Assembly (NCBI RefSeq): GCF_910594005.1
Contig: NC_057827.1
Span: 2,356,001-2,420,000, forward strand
Direction: 5' to 3'
Length of the DNA: 64,000 nucleotides
Source: Cervus elaphus
Lineage: Eukaryota; Chordata; Mammalia; Artiodactyla; Cervidae
Below are positions 56,649 through 64,000 of the stretch, one piece after another (within the stretch, counting starts at the first letter, position 1; each line of letters starts with the position of its first letter). Both the position numbers and the translations under genes were made by a program. A model generated the notes under the pieces. The model was not told the origin of the DNA. It saw nothing but the letters and a program-made list of their open reading frames with translations, and ran no database searches.

Positions 56649-57443
56649 AGTTGATTTTTGGTCCAGGGAGCTCTTTTGTGTTGCTACAATGACCTCAGGA
56701 TCCCTCTAGCCTTGAAACAGTGTTCTTGGGGTTTCTCTGGAGTGCCATCAAGGAAATCAAGGCTCCTTTCATGTGTGATGTGCAACACGTAATTGCTCTG
56801 CACGCAGTACAGGGGAATCGGGCCTAATTTTTCGGCGAGGGGGAAGTCTCATGGTTTTTCTCGAGTTGCGGCGGGAACCTGGGGTATATTCTCGAGTTAC
56901 GACGGGGATGGCCCTTCCACACACGTGTTTGGTCATCGACGTCAGGACTCCTGCCTAGTTGCAAGGGACAACTCGGGATTCTCCTTGAGGCTTGGCAGGG
57001 AAATTGGGATGCCTCTCCAGCTGAGGCGGGAGACCAAGTGTCCCTTTCCACGTGCCACAGGAATCCTGGGACTCCTATCAAGTTTCACGAGGAGTCAGGC
57101 ATCGTCTCCTTTGGAGGCACTGATCTCCGCGCACCTCTGGAGTTTTCAAAGGATGTGAGGCCCCCGGTCACCATGAGGTGGGGAACTAGGTCTTTCTCTG
57201 TCGTCTCCGCAGGGGATTCAGACATCCTTTCGTCTTGGGAGATGCAAGACGAGCCTGCATTCAAGTCACTGCAGGGATATCCGGCCTTATTTCGAGTCAG
57301 GGCATCGCGGTGTCCATTCCACTTGAGGCCGCAAACTCAGGGTCCCTCTCACATGCCTAAAGCTGCGAGAAACCTCCTCTTGAGGTGCTTGTGGTAAGGT
57401 GGTATTCCTCTAGAGTGAAGTTAGGGACTAACCTCTCATCTCG
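56649..57443 (+). repeat. Satellite monomer 72, distal type
   Basis: 795 bases. CTACAATGACC, CACGTAATTG, CAGTACAGGGG, TTTGGTCATCGACG, TTGCAAGGGAC, GAAATTGGGATGCC, GGCCCCCGGTCACC, TGTCGTCTCCGC. Shares CAGTACAGGGG and TTTGGTCATCG with monomer 74. Confidence 0.92.
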
Positions 57444-58238
57444 AGTTGATTTTCGGTCCACAGAGCTCTTTCGTGTTGCTACAGTGATCTCAGGATCCCT
57501 CTAGCCTTGAAACAGTGTTCTTGGGGTTTCTCTGGAGTGCCATCAAGGAAATCAAGGCTCCTTTCATGTGTGATGTGCAACACGGAAATGCTCTCCACGC
57601 AGTGTAGGGGAATCGGGCCTCATCTCGCGGCGAGGGGAAAGACTCATGGTTTTTCTCGAGTTGCGGCGGGAACCTGGGGTATATTCTCGAGTTACGATGG
57701 GGATGGCCCTTCCACCCACGTGTTTGTTCAGCGACGTCAGGACTTCTGCCTAGTTGCGAGGGACAACTCGGGATTCTCCTCGAGGCTTGGCAGGGCAATT
57801 GGGACGCCTCTCCAGCTGAGGCGGGAGACCAAGGGTCCCTTTCCACGTGCCACAGGAATCCTGGGACTCCAATCAAGTTTCATAGGAGTCAGGCCTCGTC
57901 TCCTTTGGAGGCACTGATCTCCGCGTCCCTCTGGAGCTTTCAAAGGATGTGAGGCCTCCGGTCGCGATGAGGTGGGGAACTAGGTCTTTTTCTGTGGTCT
58001 CCACAGGGGATTCAGACATCCGTTCGTTTTGGGAGATGCAAGACGAGCCTGCATTCAAGTCACTGCAGGGGTATCCGGCCTTATTTCGAGTCAGGGCATC
58101 ACGGTGTCCATTCCACTTGAGGCCACAAATTCAGGGTCCCTCTCACATACCTAGAGCTGAGAGAAGCCTGCTCCTGTAGTGCTTGTGGTAAGGTGGTATT
58201 CCTCTGGAGTCGAAGCAAGGGACTAACCTCCCATCTCG
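57444..58238 (+). repeat. Satellite monomer 73, distal type
   Basis: 795 bases. GTGATCTCAGG, GGAAATGCTCTCCACG, CAGTGTAGGGG, TTACGATGGGG, CATAGGAGTC, CATCCGTTCG, GGCCACAAATTCAGG, GCCTGCTCCTGTAGTGC. First half matches monomer 78. Confidence 0.92.
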
Positions 58239-59034
58239 AGTTGATTTTTTGTCCACGGAGATCTTTCTTGTTGCTACAGTGACCTCAGGATCCCTCTAGC
58301 CTTGAAACAGTGTTCTTGGGGTTTCTCTGGAGTGCCATCAAGGAAATCAAGGCTCCTTTCATGTGTGATGTGCAACACGGAATTGCTCTGCACGCAGTAC
58401 AGGGGAATCGGGCCTCATTTTGCGGCGAGGGGGAAGTCCCATGGTTTTTCTCGAGTTGCGGCGGGAACCTGGGGTATATTCTCGAGGTACGACGGGGATG
58501 GCCCTTCCACACACGTGTTTGGTCATCGACGTCAGGACTCCTGCCTAGTTGCAAGGGACAACTCGGGATTCTCCTTGAGGCTTGGCAGGGAAATTGGGAT
58601 GCCTCTCCAGCTGAGGCGGGAGACCAAGTGTCCCTTTCCACGTGCCACAGGAATCCTGGGACTCCTATCAAGTTTCACGAAGAGTCAGACATCGTCTCCT
58701 TTGGAGGCACTGATCTCCGCGTACCTCTGGAATTTTCAAAGGATGTGAGGCCTCCGGTCGCGATGAGGTGGGAAACTAGGTCTTTCTCTGTGGTCTCCAC
58801 AGGGGATTCAGACATCCTTTCGTCTTGGGAGATGCAAAACGCACCTGCATTTAAGTCACTGCAGGGATATCCGGCCTTATTTCGAGTCAGGGCATAGCGG
58901 TGTCCATTCCACTTGAGGCTGCAAACTCAGGGTCCCTCTCACATACCTAGAGCTGAGAGAAGCCTCCTCTTGAGGTGCTTGTGGTAAGGTGGTATTCCTC
59001 TGGAGTCGAAGCCAGGGACTAACCCCTCATCTCG
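58239..59034 (+). repeat. Satellite monomer 74, distal type
   Basis: 796 bases. GAGATCTTTCTTG, CAGTACAGGGG, CATTTTGCGG, CTCGAGGTACG, TTTGGTCATCGACG, GAAATTGGGATGCC, CAAAACGCACCTGCATTTAAG-type end as in monomer 66 and GGCATAGCGG. Confidence 0.92.
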
Positions 59035-59830
59035 AGTTGATTTTTGGTCCACGGAGCTCTTTCGTGTGGCTACAGTGACCTCAGGATCCCTCTAGCCTTG
59101 AAACAGTGTTCTTGGGGTTTCTCTGGAGTGCCATCAAGGAAATCAAGGCTCCTTTCATGTGTGATGTGAAACACGGAATTGCTCTGCACGCAGTGTAGGG
59201 GAATCGAGCCTCATCTCGCGGCGAGGGGGAAGTCTCATGGTTTTTCTCGAGTTGTGGCGGGAATCTGGGGTATATTCTCGAGTTACGAAGGGGATGGCCC
59301 TTCCACCCACGTGTTTGTTCAGCCCCGTCAGGACTCCTGCCTTGTTGCGAGGGACAACTCGGGATTCTCCTCGAGGCTTGGCAGGGCAATTGGGACGCCT
59401 CTCCAGCTGAGGCGGGAGACCAAGTGTCCCTTTCCACGTGCCACAGGAATCCTGGGACTCCTATCAAGTTTCACGAGGAGTCAGGTATCGTTTCCTTTGG
59501 AGGCACTGATCTCCGCGTACCTCTGGAGTTTTCAAATGATGTGAGGCCTCCGGTCGCGATGAGGTGGGGAACTAGGTCTTTTTCTGTCGTCTCCTCAGGG
59601 GATTCAGACATCCGTTCGTCTTGGGAGATGCAAGACGAGCTTGCATTCAAATCACTGCAGGGATATGCGGCCTCATTTTGAGTCAGGACATAGCGGTGTC
59701 CATTCCACTTGAGGCCGCAAACTCAGGGTTCCTCTCACATACTTAGAGCTGAGAGAAGCCTCCTCTTGAGGTGCTTGTGGTAAGGTGGTATTCCTCTGGA
59801 GTCGAAGCCAGGGACTAACCTCTCATCTCG
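59035..59830 (+). repeat. Satellite monomer 75, distal type
   Basis: 796 bases. GTGAAACACGG, CAGTGTAGGGGAATCGAGCC, GAGTTGTGGCGGGAATCTGG, CAGCCCCGTCAGG, ATCGTTTCC, GATATGCGGCCTC, CAGGACATAGCGG. Close relative of monomer 79. Confidence 0.92.
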
Positions 59831-60624
59831 AGTTGATTTTTGGTCCACGGAGCTCTTTCGTGTGGCTACAGTGACCTCAGGATCCCTCTAGCCTTGAAAC
59901 AGTGTTCTTGGGGTTTCTCTGGAGTGCCATCAAGGAAATCAAGGCTCCTTTCATGTGTGATGTGCAACACGGAATTTCTCTGCACGCAGTGCAGGGGAAT
60001 CGGGCCTCATCTCGCGGCCAGGGGGAAGTCTCATGGTTTTTCTCGAGTTGAGGCGGGAACCTGGGGTATATTCTCGAGTTACGACGGGGATGGCCCTTCC
60101 ACACACGTGTTTGTTCAGCGACGTCAGGACCCCTGACTAGTTGCAAGGCACAACTCGGGATTCTCCTCGAGGCTTGGCAGGGCAATTGGGACGCCTCTCC
60201 AGCTGAGGCGGGAGACCAAGGGTCCCTTTCCACGTGCCACAGGAATCCTGGGACTCCTATCAGTTTCAGAGGAGTCAGGCCTCGTCTCCTTTGGAGGCAC
60301 TGATCTCCGGGTACCTCTGGAGTTTTCAAAGGATGTGAGGCCTCCGGTCGCGATGACGTGAGGAACTAGGTCTTTCTCTGTGGTCTCCACAGGGTATTCA
60401 GACATCCTTTCGTCTTGGGAGATGCAAGATGAGCCTGCATTCAAGTCACTGCAGGGATATCCGGCCTTATTTCGAGTCAGGGCATAGCGGTGTCCATTCC
60501 ACTTGAGGCTGCAAACTCAGGGTCCCTCTCACATACCTAGAGCTGAGAGAAGCCTCCTCTTGAGGTGCTTGTGGTAAGGTGGTATTCCTCTGGAAACAAA
60601 GCCAGGGACTAACCCCTCTTCTCG
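59831..60624 (+). repeat. Satellite monomer 76, distal type
   Basis: 794 bases. GGAATTTCTCTGC, CGGCCAGGGGG, GAGTTGAGGCGG, GGACCCCTGACTAG, CAGTTTCAGAGGAGTC (bases lost), GATGACGTGAGG, GGCATAGCGG, GGAAACAAAGCC. Confidence 0.92.
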
Positions 60625-61419
60625 AGTTGATTTTTGGTCCACGGAGCTCTTTCGTGTTGCTACAGTGACCTCAGGATCCCTCTAGCCTTGAAACAGTGTT
60701 CTTGGGGTTTCTCTGGAGTGCCATCAGGAAATCAAGGCTCCTTTCATGTGTGATGTGCAACACGAAATTGCTCTGCACGCAGTGCAGGGGAATCGGGCCT
60801 CATCTCGCGGCGAGGGGGAAGTCTCATGGTTTTTCTCGAGTTGCGGCGGGAACCTGGGGTATATTCTCGAGTTATGACGGGGATGGCCCTTCCATACACG
60901 TGTTTGTTCAGCGACGTCAGTACTCCTGCCTAGTTGCGAGGGACAACTCGGGATTCTCCTCGAGGCTTGGCAGGGCAATTGGGACGACTCTCCCGCTGAG
61001 GCGGGAGACCAAGGGTTCCTTTCCACGTGCCACAGGAATCCTGGGACTCCAATCAAGTTTCACGAGGAGTCAGGCATCGTCTCCTTTGGAGGCACTGATC
61101 TCCGCGTACCTCTGGAGTTTTCAAAGGATGTGAGGCCTCCAGTCGCGATGAGGTGGGGAACTAGGTCTTTCTCTGTGGTCTCCACAGGGGATTCAGACAT
61201 CCTTTCGTCTTGGGAGATGCAAGACGAGCATGCATTCAATTCACTGCATGGATATCCGGCCTTATTTAGCGTCAGGGCTTCGCAGTGTCCATTCCAATTG
61301 AGGCCGCAAAATCAGGGTCCCTCTCACATACCTAGAGCTGAGAGAAGTCTCCTCTTGAGGTGCTTGTGGTAAGGTGGTATTCCTCTGGAGTCGAAGTTAG
61401 GGACTAACCTCTCATCTCG
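60625..61419 (+). repeat. Satellite monomer 77, distal type
   Basis: 795 bases. GCCATCAGGAAATC, CACGAAATTG, GAGTTATGACGG, GACTCTCCCGC, GAGCATGCATTCAATTCAC, CTGCATGG, TTATTTAGCG, TTCCAATTGAGG. Confidence 0.92.
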
Positions 61420-62214
61420 AGTTGATTTTTGGTCCACGGAGCTCTTTCGTGGTGCTACAGTGGCCTCAGGATCCCTCTAGCCTTGAAACAGTGTTCTTGG
61501 GGTTTCTCTGGAGTGCCATCAAGGAAATCAAGGCTCCTTTCATGTGTGATGTGCAACACGGAAATGCTCTCCACGCAGTGTAGGGGAATCGGGCCTCATC
61601 TCGCGGCCAGGGGGAAGTCTCATGGTTTTTCTCGAGTTGCGGCGGGAATCTGGGGTATATTCTCGAGTTACGATGGGGATGGCCCTTCCACCCACGTGTT
61701 TGTTCAGCGACGTCAGGACTCCTGCCTAGTTGCGAGGGACAACTCAGGATTCTCCTCAAGGCTTTGCAGGGCAATTGGGACGCCTCTCCAGCTGAGGCGG
61801 GAGACCAAGGGTCCCTTTCCACGTGCCACAGGAATCCTGGGACTCCTATTAAGTTTCATAGGAGTCAGGCCTCGTCTCCTTTGGAGGCACTGATCTCCGC
61901 GTACCTCTGGAGTTTTCAAAGGATGTGAGGCCTCCGGTCGCGATGAGGTGGGGAACTAGGTCTTTCTCTGTGGTCTCCACAGGGGATTCAGACATCCGTT
62001 CGTCTTGGGAGATGCAAGACGAGCCTGCATTCAAGTCACTGCAGGGATATCCGGCGTTATTTCGAGTCAGGGCATCGCGGTGTCCATTCCACTTGAGGCC
62101 GGAAACTCAGGGTCCCTCTCACATACCTAGAGCTGAGAGAAGCCTCCTCTTGAGTTGCTTGTGGTGAGGTGGTATTCCTCTGGAGTCGAAACCAGGAACT
62201 AACCTCTCATCTCG
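61420..62214 (+). repeat. Satellite monomer 78, distal type
   Basis: 795 bases. CGTGGTGCTACAGTGGCC, GGAAATGCTCTCCACG, CAGTGTAGGGG, CGGCCAGGGGG, CTCAAGGCTTTGC, CATAGGAGTC, CATCCGTTCG, GGCCGGAAACTC. Confidence 0.92.
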
Positions 62215-63009
62215 AGTTGACTTTTGGTCCACGGAGCTCTTTTGTGTTGCTACAGTGACCTGAGGATGCCTCTAACCTTGAAACAGTGTTCTTGGAATTT
62301 CTCTGGAGTGCCATCAAGGAAATCAAGGCTCCTTTCATTTGTGATGTGCAACACGGAATTGCTCTGCACGCAGTGTAGGGGAATCGAGCCTCATCTCGCG
62401 GCGAGGGGGAAGTCTCATGGTTTTCCTCGAGTTGTGGCGGGAATCTGGGGTACATTCTCGAGTTACGACGGGTATGGCCCTTCCACCCACGTGTTTGTTC
62501 AGCCCCGTCAGGACTCCTGCCTAGTTGCGAGGGACAACTCGGGATTCTCCTCGAGGCTTGGCAGGACAATTGGGACGCCTCTCCAGCTGAGGCGGGAGAC
62601 CAAGTGTCCCTTTCCACGTGCCACAGGAATCCTGGGACTCCTATCAAGTTTCACGAGGAGTCAGGCATCGTTTCCTTTGGAAGACTGATCTCCGCGTACC
62701 TCTGGAGTTTTCAAAGGATGTGAGGCCTCCGGTCGCGATGAGGTGGGGAACTAGGTCTTTCTCTGTCGTCTCCACAGGGGATTCAGACATCCTTTCGTCT
62801 TGGGAGATGCAAGACGAGCCTGCATTCAAATCACTGCAGGGATATGCGGCCTCATTTTGAGTCAGGACATAGCGGTGTCCATTCCACTTAAGGCCGCAAA
62901 CTCAGGGTCCCTCTCACATTCTTAGAGCTGAGAGAAGCCTCCTCTTGAGGTGCTTGTGGTAAGGTGGTGTTTCTCTAGATTCGAAATTAGGGACTAACCT
63001 CTCATCTCG
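62215..63009 (+). repeat. Satellite monomer 79, distal type
   Basis: 795 bases. CCTCTAACC, CTTGGAATTTC, CAGTGTAGGGGAATCGAGCC, GAGTTGTGGCGGGAATCTGG, CAGCCCCGTCAGG, TTTGGAAGACTG (base lost), GATATGCGGCCTC, CAGGACATAGCGG. Confidence 0.92.
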
Positions 63010-63804
63010 AGTTGATTATTGGTCCACGGAGCTCTTTCGTGTTACTCCAGTGACCTCAGGATCCCTCTAGCCTTGAAACAGTGTTCTTGGGGTTTCTCTG
63101 GATTGCCATGACGGAAATCAAGGCTCCTTTCATGTGTGATGTGCAACACGAAATTGCTCTGCACGCAGTGTAGGGGAATCGGGCCACATCTCGCGGCGAG
63201 GGGGAAGTCTCATGGTTTTTCTCGAGTTGCGGCGGGAACCTGGGGTATATTTTCGAGTTACGATGGGGATGGCCCTTCCACCCACTTGTTTGTTCAGCGA
63301 CGTCAGGACTCCTGCCTAGTTTCGAGGGAAAACTCGGGATTCTCCTCGAGGCTTGGCAGGGCAGTTGTGACGCCTCTCCAGGTTAGGCGGGAGACCAAGG
63401 GTCCCTTTCAATGTGCCACAGGAATCCTGGGACTCCTATCAAATTTCAGAGGAGTCAGGCCTCGTCTCCTTTGGAGGCACTGATCTCCGCGTACCTCTGG
63501 AGTTTTCAAAGGACGTGAGGCCTCCGGTCGCGATGAGGTGAGGAACTAGGTCGTTCTCTGTGGTCTCCACAGGGGATTCAGACATCCTTTCGTCTTGGGA
63601 GATGCAAGACCAGCCTGCATTCAAGTCACTGCAGGGACATCCGGCCTTATTTCGAGTCACGGCATCGCGGTGTTCATTCCACTTGAGGCCACAAATTCAG
63701 GGTCCCTCTCACATACCTAGAGCTGAGAGAAGCCTGCTCCTGTCGTGCTTGTGGTAAGGTGGTATTCCTCTGGAGTCGAAGCAAGGGACTAACCTCCCAT
63801 CTCA
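63010..63804 (+). repeat. Satellite monomer 80, chimera of 71 and 73 types
   Basis: 795 bases. Like monomer 71 through GACCAGCC (GATTATTGG, CACGAAATTG, CCACTTGTTTG, TAGTTTCGAGGG, CAGAGGAGTC). Its end is like monomer 73 (GGCCACAAATTCAGG, GCCTGCTCCTG). TTCGAGTTACGATGGG at 63252-63267 is another 7-of-9 CENP-B-like match. Confidence 0.92.
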
Positions 63805-64000
63805 AGTTGATTTTTTGTCCACGGAGATCTTTCTTGTTGCTACAGTGACCTCAGGATCCCCCTAGCCTTGAAACAGTGTTCTTGGGGTTTCTCTGGAGTG
63901 CCATCAAGGAAATCAAGGCTCCTTTCATGTGTGATGTGCAACACGGAATTGCTCTGCACGCAGTGTAGGGGAATCGAGCCTCATCTCGCGGCGAGGGGGA
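63805..64000 (+). repeat. Partial monomer at right window edge
   Basis: First 196 bases of a monomer. GAGATCTTTCTTG start as in monomers 65 and 74, then CAGTGTAGGGGAATCGAGCC as in monomer 75. The array runs on past the window. Confidence 0.93.

Larger units (their letters stand above)
1..64000. repeat. Satellite DNA array, ~795-bp monomer, pecoran satellite I type
   Basis: Seen: the same ~795-base sequence repeats head to tail across the whole window in one orientation. The anchor AGTTGATTTTTGGTCCAC (or a close variant) occurs 81 times, at spacings of only 793 to 796 bases, and no other sequence interrupts it. Each monomer also shows 31-base internal periodicity, four CTCGAG-like sites and about 39 CpG in the consensus. 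Known: satellite I of bovids and cervids (bovine 1.715 family) is a long monomer built of 31-base subrepeats and sits at or near centromeres of acrocentric chromosomes. Inferred: this is such an array from a pecoran ruminant; the genus is not resolved. No gene, rRNA, tRNA or mobile element was seen. Monomer boundaries used here are a convention, starting at the anchor. Confidence 0.93.
49491..64000 (+). repeat. Distal satellite subdomain with different variant set
   Basis: Monomers 63 to 81 keep the same register and length but lack the M1-M8 marks. They share another set: CAGTGTAGGGGAATCGAGCC-type sequence (66, 67, 75, 79, 81; related in 68, 71, 73, 78, 80), CATAGGAGTC or CAGAGGAGTC shortenings (69, 71, 73, 76, 78, 80), CATCCGTTCG (69, 73, 75, 78), and GAGATCTTTCTTG (65, 74, 81). 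Similar monomers are scattered 2 to 16 apart, so no short fixed HOR is obvious. Confidence 0.65.

Noticed and set aside
190..63757. Recurrent open reading frames of 60 to 261 codons on both strands, such as the 225-codon frame present in many monomers
   Set aside because: They recur with the monomer and on both strands; those I checked begin at GTG or TTG. Their ends depend on single-base indels, and substitutions fall without regard to codon position. They reflect few stop codons in a GC-rich repeat, not genes.
1..64000. CRISPR array
   Set aside because: There are no short direct repeats separated by unique spacers; the whole sequence is the repeat, with a 795-base period.
1..64000. Prokaryotic repeat-protein or surface-antigen gene cluster
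   Set aside because: No frame stays open from one monomer to the next over the array, monomers vary by one base (795/796) so frames shift, and there is no promoter, ribosome-binding site or unique flank.
1..64000. Ribosomal DNA or intergenic spacer repeats
   Set aside because: No rRNA-like conserved sequence is recognisable, and the period is far too short for rDNA.
1..64000. Alpha satellite or other primate/rodent centromeric DNA
   Set aside because: The 171-base period, A/T-rich character and CENP-B boxes of alpha satellite are absent. The 31-base substructure fits ruminant satellite I instead.
1..64000. Transposable element insertions (LINE, SINE, LTR)
   Set aside because: Every monomer is 793 to 796 bases long, so nothing has inserted. 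No poly-A tails, target-site duplications or terminal repeats were seen.
1..64000. tRNA or small RNA genes
   Set aside because: I saw no cloverleaf-like or box A/box B arrangement in the consensus monomer; a covariance-model scan would be the decisive test.

Overview
The whole 64,000-base window is one uninterrupted, head-to-tail tandem satellite array. I see no gene, RNA gene, transposon, inversion or unique-sequence gap. Counting from the recurring anchor AGTTGATTTTTGGTCCAC, the window holds a 180-base partial monomer, 80 complete monomers (181-63804) and a 196-base partial monomer. The 80 complete monomers total 63,624 bases, mean 795.3: 40 are 796 bases long, 27 are 795, ten are 794 and three are 793. 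Each monomer is itself built from degenerate ~31-base subrepeats. A long, moderately GC-rich, CpG-retaining monomer made of 31-base subrepeats is the known design of satellite I of pecoran ruminants (the bovine 1.715 satellite family; ~0.8 kb forms in sheep/goat and in deer). The window is therefore most likely pericentromeric or centromeric DNA of a cervid, caprine or antelope. I cannot fix the species from the sequence alone.

Layout. I sorted monomers by shared diagnostic variants, read by eye. A series of classes M1 to M8 recurs in fixed order, giving a higher-order repeat (HOR) of about 8 monomers (~6.4 kb). 181-6542: first M-series copy (M1 M1 M2 M3 M4 M5/6 M7 M8). 6543-11315: M3/4, M5 and four unassigned monomers. 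11316-20064: a local family A-K-C-D-E, containing a very recent 5-monomer duplication (12112-16087 copied to 16088-19268, the copy having lost one monomer by an in-register D/E crossover). 20065-28017: class N, a shortened M-series, then N and K types. 28018-47898: several M-series copies with many chimeric monomers. 47899-49490: a near-identical monomer pair. 49491-64000: a different, more mixed subdomain lacking the M-series order.

There are no genes to work together. What the array records is its own evolution: homogenisation, unequal crossover that always keeps the 795-base register, and local bursts of amplification. Open reading frames of up to 261 codons occur on both strands, but they repeat with the monomer, start at GTG or TTG in the cases checked, and are by-products of the repeat.
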